A stretch of 64,000 bases of DNA from the NCBI RefSeq assembly GCF_037482405.1, contig NZ_JBBHZZ010000004.1, positions 186,001 to 250,000 on the forward strand. Direction: 5' to 3'. This stretch comes from Pseudokineococcus marinus (lineage in GTDB: Bacteria; Actinomycetota; Actinomycetes; Actinomycetales; Quadrisphaeraceae). This document shows, piece after piece, positions 15,960-24,588 of the stretch. Below the pieces are notes generated by a model. It had not been told where the DNA came from, did no database searches, and worked only from the letters and a program-made list of their open reading frames with translations. The first letter of the stretch is position 1. Every line of letters begins with the position of its first letter. The position numbers and the translations under genes are program-made.

Positions 15960-17215
15960 CCGAGCGCCCCGCCGCGGGCGACCCCGCGACGGCCCCGGAC
16001 GGCGGGCGCCCGTCGTCGTCGATGCGCGCGAGCACCCGCTCGACGCTGCTCGGCGCCATGTTCCTCATGGCGACGTCGTCGATCGGCCCGGGCTTCATCA
16101 CGCAGACGACGACCTTCACCGCGCAGCTCGGCGCAGCGTTCGCCTTCGCGATCGTCGTGTCGATCGTGGTGGACATCGCGCTGCAGCTGAACGTCTGGCG
16201 CGTCATCGGCGTCTCGGGGCGGCGGGCGCAGGAGCTGGGCAACCTCACCCTGCCGGGGCTCGGCTGGGTCATGGCCGCCTTCGTGCTCGTCGGCGGGCTC
16301 GTCTTCAACGTGGGCAACGTCAGCGGCGCCGGGCTCGGCACCGACGCGATGCTCGGGCTCGACCCCCGGGTCGGCGGCGCCATCTCCGCCGCCATCGCCA
16401 TCGCGATCTTCCTGTCGAAGCGCGCGGGCGTGGCGATGGACCGCATCGTCGTCGCGCTCGGGCTCGTGATGATCGTGCTGACGGTCGGCATCGCGGTGAC
16501 GTCCTCGCCGCCGGTCGGCGAGGCCCTGCGCAACGTCGTCCTGCCCGAGGAGGTGAGCTTCCTCGCCATCACGACGCTCATCGGCGGCACGATCGGCGGC
16601 TACATCACCTTCGCGGGAGCCCACCGCCTCCTCGACTCCGGGGTGTCCGGCCCGGAGCGGGTCGGCGACATCACCCGCAGCTCGGTCACGGGCATCGTCA
16701 TCACCGGCGTCATGCGGGTCGTGCTCTTCCTCGCCGTGCTCGGCGTCGTCGCGGGCGGGGCCACGCTCGCGGCCGACAACCCGCCGGCGTCCGCCTTCGA
16801 GCAGGCGGCGGGCGAGGTGGGGCTGCGCGTCTTCGGCGTCGTCTTCTGGGCCGCCGCGATCACCTCGGTGATCGGCGCGTCGTACACGTCGGTGAGCTTC
16901 ATCACCTCGCGCACGCGGACCTCGGAGCGGGCGCGCACCCTGCTCGTGGTCGCCTTCATCGTCGTCACGACGACGGCCTTCGTCGTCGTCGGCGCCGCGC
17001 CCGCGACCCTGCTCGTCTTCGCCGGCGCCTTCAACGGCCTCCTGCTGCCGCTCGCCATCGGCGTGCTGCTGTGGGTGGCCTGGCGCCGGGCCGACCTCCT
17101 GCAGGGCTACCGCTACCCGCGGGGGCTGCTCGTCGTCGGCGCCCTCGCCTGGCTGCTCACGCTGTACCTGGCGGTGCGCTCCTTCAGCGGCGTCGTCGGG
17201 CTCTTCACCGGCTGA
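15956..17215 (+). CDS. NRAMP-related transporter of the 5-oxoprolinase cluster
   Basis: A 419-residue protein with about eleven transmembrane segments. It resembles the YcsG branch of the NRAMP superfamily, whose gene sits with pxpABC in Bacillus subtilis (ycsF-ycsG-kipI-kipA). The metal-binding DPGN motif of true Mn/Fe transporters is replaced by GPGFITQTT, so transport of metals is unlikely and uptake of 5-oxoproline or a related acid is the natural inference. The GTG start overlaps the upstream stop. Confidence 0.8.
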   Translation: MTERPAAGDPATAPDGGRPSSSMRASTRSTLLGAMFLMATSSIGPGFITQTTTFTAQLGAAFAFAIVVSIVVDIALQLNVWRVIGVSGRRAQELGNLTLPGLGWVMAAFVLVGGLVFNVGNVSGAGLGTDAMLGLDPRVGGAISAAIAIAIFLSKRAGVAMDRIVVALGLVMIVLTVGIAVTSSPPVGEALRNVVLPEEVSFLAITTLIGGTIGGYITFAGAHRLLDSGVSGPERVGDITRSSVTGIVITGVMRVVLFLAVLGVVAGGATLAADNPPASAFEQAAGEVGLRVFGVVFWAAAITSVIGASYTSVSFITSRTRTSERARTLLVVAFIVVTTTAFVVVGAAPATLLVFAGAFNGLLLPLAIGVLLWVAWRRADLLQGYRYPRGLLVVGALAWLLTLYLAVRSFSGVVGLFTG

Positions 17216-17253
17216 CCCGTGCGCTCCCGGCCCCCGGACGGAAAGGTGCTGCC

Positions 17254-18036
17254 ATGACGACGCTCGACCTCAACTCCGACCTCGGCGAGGGCTTCGGCCG
17301 CTGGACCCTCGGCGACGACGACGCCCTGCTCGAGGTCGTCACCAGCGCCAACGTCGCCTGCGGCTTCCACGCGAGCGACGCCTCGATCATGCGGCGCGTG
17401 TGCGACGCCGCCGTGCCGCGGGGCGTCGCGATCGGCGCGCAGGTCGGCTACAACGACCTGGCGGGCTTCGGGCGCCGCTTCATCGACGTCGAGCCGCAGG
17501 CGCTCACCGACGACGTCGTCTACCAGGTGGGGGCGCTCGACGCCTTCGCCCGCGTCGCCGGCAGCCGGGTGCGCTACGTCAAGCCGCACGGCGCGCTGTA
17601 CAACGCGATCGTCCACCACGAGGAGCAGGCGGCGGCCGTCGTCGAGGCGGTCGTCGCCTACGACGCCTCCCTCCCCGTGCTCGGACTCCCCGGCTCCGCG
17701 TGGCTGCGGCTCGCGGAGGAGGCCGGGCTCACGGTCGTCGAGGAGGCCTTCGCCGACCGCGCGTACACGCCCGAGGGCACGCTCGTGAGCCGGCGCCTGC
17801 CCGGGGCGGTCCTCCACGACGCCGACGCCGTGGCCCGGCGGTGCGTCGACATGGCGACGACCGGCCGGATCACCGACGTCGACGGCGGCCCGCTCGCCGT
17901 CAGCCCGGCGTCGATCTGCGTGCACGGCGACACCCCCGGCGCCGTCGACCTCGCCCGCCGGGTGCGCGGCGCCCTCGAGGAGGCCGGCGTCGAGCTGGCG
18001 CCCTTCGCCGCCGACCCCGGCGGGCCCCGGACGTGA
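17254..18036 (+). CDS. pxpA: 5-oxoprolinase subunit A
   Basis: A 260-residue LamB/YcsF-family protein, subunit A of the ATP-dependent 5-oxoprolinase that opens 5-oxo-L-proline to glutamate together with PxpB and PxpC. Typical motifs are the opening LDLNSDLGEGFGRW, the Asn/His-rich VTSANVACGFHASD, VKPHGALYNAI and the final ASICVHGDTPGA. The ATG at 17254 follows AAAGG. The stop codon lies in the first unit of a 12-bp tandem array that fills the gap before pxpB. Confidence 0.95.
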   Translation: MTTLDLNSDLGEGFGRWTLGDDDALLEVVTSANVACGFHASDASIMRRVCDAAVPRGVAIGAQVGYNDLAGFGRRFIDVEPQALTDDVVYQVGALDAFARVAGSRVRYVKPHGALYNAIVHHEEQAAAVVEAVVAYDASLPVLGLPGSAWLRLAEEAGLTVVEEAFADRAYTPEGTLVSRRLPGAVLHDADAVARRCVDMATTGRITDVDGGPLAVSPASICVHGDTPGAVDLARRVRGALEEAGVELAPFAADPGGPRT

Positions 18037-18099
18037 ACCCGGACGTGAACCCGGTCGTGAGCCCCGCGGTGGACCGAGCCGTGGCCCCAGCCGTGGGCC
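18028..18099. repeat. 12-bp tandem repeat anchored on the pxpA stop codon
   Basis: CGGACGTGAACC at 18028 (containing the pxpA TGA) is repeated exactly at 18040. Progressively diverged units follow at 18052, 18064, 18076 and 18088, always sharing GTG near the centre. The array ends 16 bases before the pxpB start. Confidence 0.88.
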
Positions 18100-18115
18100 C
18101 GACGCCGAGGGCCTC

Positions 18116-18757
18116 GTGAGGGTCCTGCCCTGCGGGACCACGGGGCTGCTCGTCGAGCTCGACGCGCTCGACGACGTCCTCGCGCTCTACGCCGCGCTCG
18201 AGGATGACCGGCCCGCCGGGGTGCTCGACCTCGTCCCCGCCGCCCGCACGCTGCTGCTGCACCTCGACCCCGAGACCGGCGACGCCGCCGCGGTCGAGGA
18301 CGCGGTGCGGGCCGCGCGGCCGACGCGAGGCGTCCGGGGCGACCGAGCGGGAGGCGACGTCGTCGAGGTGCCCGTCGTCTACGACGGCGAGGACCTCGAG
18401 GAGATCGGCGAGCTCACCGGCTGGGGCGCCGACGGCGTCGTCGAGCGGCACACCGCGCAGGAGTGGACGGTCGCCTTCTGCGGCTTCGCGCCGGGCTTCG
18501 GGTACCTCGTCGCGGACGGCGCCGGGAGCCGCGGCGAGTGGCGGGTCCCGCGCCGGTCGTCGCCGCGCACCCGGGTGCCCGCCGGGTCGGTGGCGCTCGC
18601 CGGGGAGTTCACGGGCGTCTACCCGCGGGAGTCGCCCGGCGGGTGGCAGCTCCTCGGGCGCACCGACCTCCCCGTCTTCGACCTCGAGCGCGAGCCGCCC
18701 GCCCTGCTCGTGCCCGGTGCGCGCGTCCGCTTCTCGGCCGTCCAGGCGGGCTCGTGA
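18116..18757 (+). CDS. pxpB: 5-oxoprolinase subunit B (KipI family)
   Basis: A 213-residue protein of the KipI family. The family pattern is seen as RVLPCGTTGLLVELDALDDV at the start, VPVVYDGEDLEEIGELTG in the middle and the highly conserved FCGFAPGFGYLV with RRSSPRTRVPAGSVALAG. Together with PxpA and PxpC it forms the 5-oxoprolinase complex. The GTG at 18116 begins the conserved segment and the stop overlaps pxpC as GTGA. Confidence 0.95.
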   Translation: MRVLPCGTTGLLVELDALDDVLALYAALEDDRPAGVLDLVPAARTLLLHLDPETGDAAAVEDAVRAARPTRGVRGDRAGGDVVEVPVVYDGEDLEEIGELTGWGADGVVERHTAQEWTVAFCGFAPGFGYLVADGAGSRGEWRVPRRSSPRTRVPAGSVALAGEFTGVYPRESPGGWQLLGRTDLPVFDLEREPPALLVPGARVRFSAVQAGS

Positions 18758-19599
18758 CGACGGCGCTGACCGTCCTCGCGCCCGGCCCGCTGACGACGGT
18801 GCAGGACGCCGGACGCCCGGGGCTCGCCGCCCTCGGCGTCGGGCGCTCGGGCGCGTGCGACCGCGCGTCGTACGCCCTGGCCAACCGGCTCGTCGGCAAC
18901 GACGCCGGCGCCGCCGCGCTCGAGGTGACGCTCGGCGGGCTGGCGCTGCGGGCCGAGCGCGACGTCGTCGTCGCCCTCGCCGGGGCGCGCTGCCCGGGGG
19001 CGCCGCACGACGCGGTCGTGGCGCTGCGCGCCGGGGAGGAGCTGCGGCTCGGCGCGCCGGAGGCGGGGCTGCGCACCTACGTCGCCGTCCGCGGCGGCGT
19101 GGACGTGCCCGCGGTGCTGGGCTCGCGGTCGACCGACGTGCTGTCCGGCCTCGGTCCGGCGGCGCTGCGGGCCGGGGACGTCCTGGCCGCGGGGCCGGCG
19201 CCGTCGCGCTTCCCCGACGTCGACGTCGCACCGGTGCCGGAACCCGCGGCCGGCGACGTCGACGTGCGCGTGCTGCCCGGGCCGCGCCGCGACTGGTTCT
19301 CGGGCGTCGCCTGGGAGGCCCTCACCAGCGGTGCGTACGCGGTGACGAGCGAGAGCAACCGGGTCGGCGTCCGGCTCGAGGGCGCCGTGCTCGAGCGCGC
19401 CCGGGACGGCGAGCTGCCGAGCGAGGGCATGGTCCGCGGCGCGCTGCAGGTGCCGCCGTCCGGGGAGCCCGTGCTCTTCCTCGCCGACCACCCGGTGACC
19501 GGCGGCTACCCCGTCATCGGGTGCGTCGTCGACGCCGACGTCGACCGCTGCGCCCAGCTGCGTCCCGGCCAGCGGCTGCTCCTGCGCCCCGCGCGCTGA
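18754..19599 (+). CDS. pxpC: 5-oxoprolinase subunit C (KipA family)
   Basis: A 281-residue biotin-dependent-carboxyltransferase-like protein of the KipA family. The characteristic start LTVLAPGPLTTVQDAGRPG, the GACDRASYALANRLVGND segment and the C-terminal PSEGMVRGALQVPPSGEP and ADHPVTGGYPVIGCV are present. The GTG at 18754 overlaps the pxpB stop. It is the last gene of the pyroglutamate operon and is followed by two different repeat arrays. Confidence 0.95.
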   Translation: MTTALTVLAPGPLTTVQDAGRPGLAALGVGRSGACDRASYALANRLVGNDAGAAALEVTLGGLALRAERDVVVALAGARCPGAPHDAVVALRAGEELRLGAPEAGLRTYVAVRGGVDVPAVLGSRSTDVLSGLGPAALRAGDVLAAGPAPSRFPDVDVAPVPEPAAGDVDVRVLPGPRRDWFSGVAWEALTSGAYAVTSESNRVGVRLEGAVLERARDGELPSEGMVRGALQVPPSGEPVLFLADHPVTGGYPVIGCVVDADVDRCAQLRPGQRLLLRPAR

Positions 19600-19623
19600 C
19601 CCCGCACGTCGCCCCGCCACTCG

Positions 19624-19671
19624 GCCCGGTCTCGAGCCCGGTCTCGAGCCCGGTATCGGGCCTGGTCCCCC
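19624..19671. repeat. 12-bp tandem repeat after pxpC
   Basis: GCCCGGTCTCGA at 19624 and 19636, GCCCGGTATCGG at 19648 and a weaker unit at 19660. It starts 25 bases after the pxpC stop. Confidence 0.85.
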
Positions 19672-19675
19672 AGGA

Positions 19676-19781
19676 CACTTCGTCGACACACCGCCCTACG
19701 AGGGCCCTCCCGTGGGCCACGTCGTCGACACACCGCCCCACGAGGGCCCTCTCGTGGGGCACGTCGTCGACACACCGCCGG
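19676..19781. repeat. 42-bp tandem array between convergent pxpC and khtU
   Basis: Units of 42 bp start at 19676, 19718 and 19760 (the third partial). They share CGTCGACACACCGCC. In the second unit CCCCACGAG and CTCGTGGGG form a perfect nine-bp stem around a six-base loop; in the first the stem is weaker. The array fills the convergent gap. Confidence 0.9.
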
Positions 19782-19822
19782 GGGCACGGCCGAAGCCGGG
19801 GGCGCCGCCGGGCGCGGCGCCC

Positions 19823-20995
19823 TCAGCCCGCGGCCGCCCGGCGGGCGCGGACGGCGGCGCGGTGGGCGAGCGGGTCGGTGACGCGCGGCGCGAGCGGTCC
19901 GAGCACGGCCAAGACGAGCACGTAGGCGGCGACGGTCGGCGCGAAGAGCGGGTCGACGGCGCTGCCGACGAGCCCCGCGATGACGATGGAGAACTCCCCG
20001 CGCGGGACGAGCGCCGCGCCGGCGCGGATCCGACCACCGGGCCCGATGCCGGCGCGGCGGGCCGCGAGCCACCCCGTGGCCATCTTCGTGGCGACCCCCG
20101 CGACGACGAGCACCGCGACGGGCGCGAGCGCCTGGGGCAGCACTCGCGGGTCGGTGGTCAGCCCGAAGAAGACGAAGAAGACGGCGGCGAAGAGGTCGCG
20201 CAGCGGCTCGAGCAGCGGGCGCGCGGACGTCGCCACCTCCCCCGAGATCGCGATGCCGAGGAGGAAGGCGCCGACGGCGGCCGAGACGTGCACGCCCTCG
20301 GCCGCCCCCGCGACGAGCAGCGCGAGCCCGAGGACGAGCAGCAGGAGCGTCTCGCTGCTGTCGGAGGCGAGGAGGCGGCTCAGCAGGTGGCCGTGCCGGC
20401 GGGCGACCACGAGCACGGCGACGAGCACCGACGCCGCCACCGCGACCGACACGAGCATCGGCCCGGCGCCGGACGCCGCGAGCAGCGCGGTGAGCAGCGG
20501 CAGGTAGACGGCCATCGCGAGGTCCTCGAGGACGAGGACGCCGAGCACGACCGGCGTCTCGCGGTTGCCGAGGCGGCCGAGGTCGGTGAGGACCTTGGCG
20601 ACGATCCCCGACGAGCTGACCGCGGTGACCCCCGCCATCGCGAGCGCGCCGAGCGGTCCCCAGCCGAGCACGAGCGCGACGACGGCCCCCGGTGCGCCGT
20701 TGAGGAGGACGTCGACGACGCCGACGGGCGCCTGCCGGCGCAGCTGGCCGAAGAGCTCGTCGGCCGAGTACTCGAGGCCGAGCATGAGGAGCAGCAGCAC
20801 GACGCCGATCTCCGAGCCGACCTCGAAGAAGCCGTCGGGGGCGGCGAGCGGCAGCAGCCCGCCCGTGCCGAACGCCAGCCCGGCGAGCAGGTACAGCGGC
20901 ACGGGCGAGAGCCCGGCGCGGCTCGCGAGGCGCCCGACGAGCCCGAGGCCGAACAGGACGGCGCCCAGCTCGAGCAGGAGCTGGGCGGTGCCCAC
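19823..20995 (-). CDS. khtU: CPA2-family K+/H+ antiporter (KhtU-like)
   Basis: A 390-residue membrane transporter of the monovalent cation:proton antiporter-2 family, with about twelve hydrophobic segments. Family features include GLEYSADELFGQLRR, AVSSSGIVAKVLTDLGRL and VLEDLAMAVYLPLL, containing the acidic residue used in ion exchange, and LVPRGEFSIVIAGL. The GTG at 20995 lies seven bases after the stop of the adjacent RCK_C gene and has GAGGG upstream. The pairing with a separate TrkA-C subunit is the KhtT-KhtU arrangement that exports K+ at high pH or during methylglyoxal stress in Bacillus. The exact ion is inferred. Confidence 0.85.
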   Translation of the reverse strand: MGTAQLLLELGAVLFGLGLVGRLASRAGLSPVPLYLLAGLAFGTGGLLPLAAPDGFFEVGSEIGVVLLLLMLGLEYSADELFGQLRRQAPVGVVDVLLNGAPGAVVALVLGWGPLGALAMAGVTAVSSSGIVAKVLTDLGRLGNRETPVVLGVLVLEDLAMAVYLPLLTALLAASGAGPMLVSVAVAASVLVAVLVVARRHGHLLSRLLASDSSETLLLLVLGLALLVAGAAEGVHVSAAVGAFLLGIAISGEVATSARPLLEPLRDLFAAVFFVFFGLTTDPRVLPQALAPVAVLVVAGVATKMATGWLAARRAGIGPGGRIRAGAALVPRGEFSIVIAGLVGSAVDPLFAPTVAAYVLVLAVLGPLAPRVTDPLAHRAAVRARRAAAG

Positions 20996-21002
20996 GCGAC
21001 CC

Positions 21003-21482
21003 TCAGCCCCCGAGGCGGCGCCGCACCGCCGCCACGCCGTCGTCGGTGCCCACGACGACGACCTTGTCACCCGCGGCGAAGCGGAAGTCGGGCGTCGGGG
21101 ACGGCGTCACCTCGCCGTCGCGCACGACGGCGACGACGGACGCGCCCGTACGGGTGCGGATCTCGGTGTCGCCGAGCGTGCCGGTCGCGAAGGGCGAGCC
21201 CTCGGGCAGGACGACGCCCGCCGTCGTCAGCCCCTGCACCTGCTCGCGCAGCCGCGCGAGGCGCTCGACGACGCGGGGCGCGCCGAGCAGGTCGGCGAGC
21301 GCCGCCCCCTCCTCGGACGTGAGGCGGACGGAGGTGCGCACGAGGTCGGGGTCGTCGTCGTCGAAGACCACGAGTTCCCGGTCCCCGTTGACCTGCGAGA
21401 CCACCCCGACCCGCCGGCCCGCGCGGGTGCTGAGGTCGTGCCGCAGCCCCACCCCGGGCAGCCGGGTCTCCTCGACCTCCAC
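21003..21482 (-). CDS. khtT: TrkA-C (RCK_C) regulatory subunit, KhtT-like
   Basis: A 159-residue cytoplasmic protein. An N-terminal YhaT-like domain (VEETRLPGVGLRHDLSTRAG) precedes a C-terminal RCK_C domain (IRTRTGASVVAVVRDGEVTP, then FRFAAGDKVVVVGTDDGVAA) that binds a nucleotide or other small ligand to gate the antiporter. The GTG at 21482 has GAGGAGG five bases upstream. A TAGCCT hexamer at 21531-21526 may be its -10. It is followed directly by khtU. Confidence 0.88.
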   Translation of the reverse strand: MEVEETRLPGVGLRHDLSTRAGRRVGVVSQVNGDRELVVFDDDDPDLVRTSVRLTSEEGAALADLLGAPRVVERLARLREQVQGLTTAGVVLPEGSPFATGTLGDTEIRTRTGASVVAVVRDGEVTPSPTPDFRFAAGDKVVVVGTDDGVAAVRRRLGG

Positions 21483-21570
21483 GCCGACCTCCTCGTCGTC
21501 GCGCCCGCGCGGCCGCGACCCGACCAGGCTAGGACGTCGACGCGGCGGGACAGGCGGAGCGAGGAGTGAC

Positions 21571-21589
21571 GCCCCCTCACCGAGGGGGC
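21571..21589 (-). terminator. Hairpin after the DUF4126-like gene
   Basis: GCCCCCTC and GAGGGGGC form an eight-bp stem with a three-base loop, five bases past the stop codon at 21595. No U-tract follows, as is usual in high-GC actinobacteria. Confidence 0.6.
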
Positions 21590-21594
21590 CGCGC

Positions 21595-22557
21595 TCAGCC
21601 GACGACGGCGGTCCGCTGGCCGCGACGGCCGGGCAGGCACGCGACGAGCGCCAGGGCGATCGCGACGCCGTCCTCGACGAGCGCGGCCTGCCAGTCCTCC
21701 GAGAAGGGGGAGCCCTTGCGACCGGCCCACATCCGCCACGCGAGACCCGCGTGGGAGCCGGCGAGGGCACCGAGGGCGCCGGCCGCCGCAGGCGCCGTCG
21801 GGGTGCTGCCGTCACGGGCGGCCAGCGCCGCGCCCGCGAGCCCGCCGGCCGCGACGCGACCGCCGAGGGGCCCCGGCTCCGTGCGCGACGGCGTCGAGGG
21901 CTGCTTGTCCATGACGACCTCGGTCACCAGGGCGCCGAGCGCCCCGAGCCGCGCGAGGACCCCGGGTCCCTCGGGCCGGGCGTCGGTGAGGACGGGGCCG
22001 GCGACGCCGAGCGACGTCCGCCCGCCCGTGGCGAGGCCGAGGAGGAAGGAGCGGAAGGTCAGGCCCGTGGACGCCGGGGAGCGCACCGCGTCGCCGGGCT
22101 GGGGCGAGAGCGCCTGCACCGTCGCGTGCGTCGCGAGGCCGTAGGCGAGGTGCGGGACGGCGTCGGCCACCCAGTCGGAGGCCTCCCAGTCGCGCGGGTC
22201 GCTGACGCCGAGCGCCGCCATGGCGCCGTCGGTGGTCGCCATCGCGAGGGCGCCGGTCGCCGCGCCGCCGAGCACGCCCGGTACGGCGTAGCCCTTCTTG
22301 TGCGCGTAGCTCGTGACGACGCCGACGAGGAGCCCCGTGGCCGTGCCGGAGAGGGCGCCGAGCGCCGTCCGACGGTTCTCCCGCTCGTCGCCCGAGCCGC
22401 TCACCTCGGTGCCGAGGCGGTCGGCGAGCGCGTCGACGGTGCGCTCGGGGGTGTCGCTGGCGGAGCGCCCCCGCAGCGCCATGTCGGCGTAGGTGACGGC
22501 GTTGAGGACGGTCGTGCCGACGGCACCGGCGGTCAGGCCCCGGGTGAGTGCGCTCAT
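21595..22557 (-). CDS. DUF4126-like membrane protein
   Basis: A 320-residue alanine/glycine-rich membrane protein. The C-terminal half follows the DUF4126 pattern: FLLGLATGGRTSLGVAGPVL, GALGALVTEVVMDKQPSTPS, GGRVAAGGLAGAALAARDG and WQAALVEDGVAIALALVAC. The N-terminal half starts LTRGLTAGAVGTTVLNAVTY and contains further Gly-rich helices. The ATG at 22557 follows GGGGGAAGG. No function is established for this group. It is divergent from the ScyD-like gene. Confidence 0.7.
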   Translation of the reverse strand: MSALTRGLTAGAVGTTVLNAVTYADMALRGRSASDTPERTVDALADRLGTEVSGSGDERENRRTALGALSGTATGLLVGVVTSYAHKKGYAVPGVLGGAATGALAMATTDGAMAALGVSDPRDWEASDWVADAVPHLAYGLATHATVQALSPQPGDAVRSPASTGLTFRSFLLGLATGGRTSLGVAGPVLTDARPEGPGVLARLGALGALVTEVVMDKQPSTPSRTEPGPLGGRVAAGGLAGAALAARDGSTPTAPAAAGALGALAGSHAGLAWRMWAGRKGSPFSEDWQAALVEDGVAIALALVACLPGRRGQRTAVVG

Positions 22558-22895
22558 GGGCTCACGCTGTCCTTCCCCCGGAGGTGCGGCAACCCGGCTG
22601 CGGCGCCGACGCCGGGGGCTCGCGCGGATCGGCGACGGGACGAGCGCGAGCCCGCCCGCCTGCGGGGACGCTCGGTGACGCCGACGCCCCGATCGCGTGA
22701 CGTCTCCCCCGGCGAGGAGGACGAACGGGGCAGACCGGGCCGAGGCGGGCGCCGACGCGCCTTCGCAGCCGAGCAGTTCACCCGAAAGGGTGGCGGGGGC
22801 GGGGCGGACGGGAGTAGACCCCCGCCAGCGGGGGCGACGGGGCCCCCGCCGCACCCCGCACCGACCGCCGGGGCGGGGCACCTGGGGGATCTGCC
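22558..22895. other. Divergent intergenic region, no gene seen
   Basis: 338 bases between the DUF4126-like and ScyD-like genes. It contains two small perfect hairpins, CACCC-GAAA-GGGTG at 22780-22793 and a CCCCCGC/GGGGG stem near 22820. No convincing promoter pair or small ORF was found. Confidence 0.5.
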
Positions 22896-24092
22896 ATGGA
22901 CCGACCGGAGTCGCCGGGGCGCGTCGCCACGACGACCAGCACCACCCGCAGCACGCACCCCGCGCGCTCGTCCTCGACGAGGCGCCGCACCCCTGCGAGC
23001 GGCCCCCGGGCCGCCGCGGCCACCGCCGTCGCCCTCGGCCTCGCGCTCGCCGGAGCGCCCGCCGCCGCCACCGCGGCGGAGCCGCCCGACGTGACCGCGG
23101 CGGAGCCGCCCGACGTGACCGTCGTCGCCGACGGGCTCGTCGGGCCGCTGTCCCTGGACGCCACGCCGCGGGGCGACGTCGTCGTCGCGCAGTCCTTCGC
23201 CGGGCTCCTCACCCGCCTCGACCGGACCGGTGGGCGCACCGACCTCGTCGCGCTGCCCGGCGAGGAGGTGGCCGGCGTCTCGGCGCCCTCGGCCGCCGGC
23301 GTCCTCTACACGCACTCCCTCGGCGAGGGACCGGACGCCGTCGCGAACCTCGAGCGCGTCGACCGGCGCGGGCGCGTCCAGGTCGTCGCCGACCTCGCGG
23401 CGCACGAGCGCGGCGCGAACCCCGACGGCGGCACCGTCTACGGCCTCCGGGACACGGCGCAGAGCTGCCTCGACCAGCTCCCCGAGGGCTTCCCCGGCCG
23501 CTACACCGGGGAGGTCTACAGCCACCCCTACGCGACGGCGCGGATGCGCGGCGGGCGCACGGCGGTGGCCGACGCCGGCGGCAACGCCCTGCTGTCCGTC
23601 GACGTGCGGGGGCGCGTCGACGTCGTCGCCGTCCTGCCGGCGCAGCCGGCCGTCCTCACCGCCGACGTGGCCGCGCAGAACGGGCTGCCCGACTGCGTCG
23701 TCGGGCAGACCTACTGGTTCGAACCCGTCCCGACCGACGTCGAGACGGGGCCGGACGGCGCCCTCTACGCCAGCCTGCTGCCGGGCGGGCCGGAGGACCC
23801 GAGCCTCGGGGCGCGCGGCTCGGTCGTGCGCGTCGACCCGCGGACGGGCGCGGTGACGACCGTGCTCGACGGGCTGCTCGCCGCCACCGGCGTGGCCGTG
23901 GGCGACGACGGCACGGTGTACGCCACCGAGCTGTTCGGCGGGCGCGTCGTGGCGCTGGCGCCGGGAGCCGACGCCCCGACCACCGTGCTCGAGGCGGAAC
24001 TGCCGGCGGCGGTCGAGCTGGCCGGCGGCGACCTGTGGGTGACGACGCAGGCGCTCGGGCCGACGGGGCAGGTGCTGCGCGTCGACCTCTGA
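22896..24092 (+). CDS. ScyD/ScyE-family secreted beta-propeller protein
   Basis: A 398-residue secreted protein. A long N-terminal region and hydrophobic signal (AATAVALGLALAGAPAAATA) precede an NHL/SMP-30-like propeller of the ScyD/ScyE family, with motifs such as VADGLVGPLSLDATPRGDVV, PSAAGVLYTHSLGE, PTDVETGPDGALYASLLPGG and VYATELFGGRVVAL. The mature N-terminus has an exact eight-residue duplication (TAAEPPDV twice, 24 bp). In cyanobacteria members sit with scytonemin genes; in actinobacteria the family is common and uncharacterised. Confidence 0.8.
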   Translation: MDRPESPGRVATTTSTTRSTHPARSSSTRRRTPASGPRAAAATAVALGLALAGAPAAATAAEPPDVTAAEPPDVTVVADGLVGPLSLDATPRGDVVVAQSFAGLLTRLDRTGGRTDLVALPGEEVAGVSAPSAAGVLYTHSLGEGPDAVANLERVDRRGRVQVVADLAAHERGANPDGGTVYGLRDTAQSCLDQLPEGFPGRYTGEVYSHPYATARMRGGRTAVADAGGNALLSVDVRGRVDVVAVLPAQPAVLTADVAAQNGLPDCVVGQTYWFEPVPTDVETGPDGALYASLLPGGPEDPSLGARGSVVRVDPRTGAVTTVLDGLLAATGVAVGDDGTVYATELFGGRVVALAPGADAPTTVLEAELPAAVELAGGDLWVTTQALGPTGQVLRVDL

Positions 24093-24135
24093 GGCGCCCC
24101 CTCGAGCAGGCGAGGGGACGCTCGACCGCCCGGTG

Positions 24136-24177
24136 ACGGCCCCCGTCGGCGCTCCGTGGAGCACCGACGGGGGCCGT
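24136..24177 (+). terminator. Strong hairpin terminator after the ScyD-like gene
   Basis: ACGGCCCCCGTCGG pairs with CCGACGGGGGCCGT, with an inner GCTCC/GGAGC extension interrupted by one C/A mismatch. It begins 44 bases after the stop codon. Confidence 0.85.
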
Positions 24178-24381
24178 CGTGCGTCACGGCCCGCGGTCCG
24201 TGGCGCCGGCGCGGAGCGTCTCGAGCATCACCGCGAGTGACCACTCTTCGCTGAGCACCACCGGGCGCCGGCGCCCCCGCCGCTCCTCACCGCTCGCGAA
24301 TGACACCCGTGTGGTTCGACAGAGGCTGCCGCTCAGCCCTTCTCACCCACCCGCGGATCCGCGCCGATTCACCCGCTCGGG

Positions 24382-24411
24382 TTGTCATCGTCCCGTGATG
24401 TCACCTAGCGT
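24382..24411 (+). promoter_or_regulatory. Putative promoter of the Rpf-like gene
   Basis: TTGTCA at 24382 and TAGCGT at 24406, 18 bases apart, give a start about 170 bases before the GTG. Between 24178 and 24588 I see no gene. A long GC-rich leader before rpf genes is often a c-di-AMP riboswitch, but its conserved motifs were not recognisable here. Confidence 0.5.
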
Positions 24412-24588
24412 CGCGCGCGTCCTGGCACCGGAGGCGGCGACGTCGCCCGGCGCACCGGCGCGCATCCGCGCCCCGGCGGACGCGCCGCCCTGCTGCGGCG
24501 CACCGAACCAGCGCGGCCGCTCGCGCCCTCTCCGCCCGGCGGTCGTCCCCCACACCCTGCGCGGGGCGGAGACGGCTGTGCCGACGGC

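Noticed and set aside
16001..16300. Manganese/iron transporter assignment for the NRAMP-like protein
   Set aside because: The DPGN metal motif is absent and the gene belongs to the 5-oxoprolinase cluster.
24412..24588. c-di-AMP (ydaO-type) riboswitch before the Rpf-like gene
   Set aside because: Such riboswitches are common before rpf genes, but the conserved aptamer segments could not be found in this leader.
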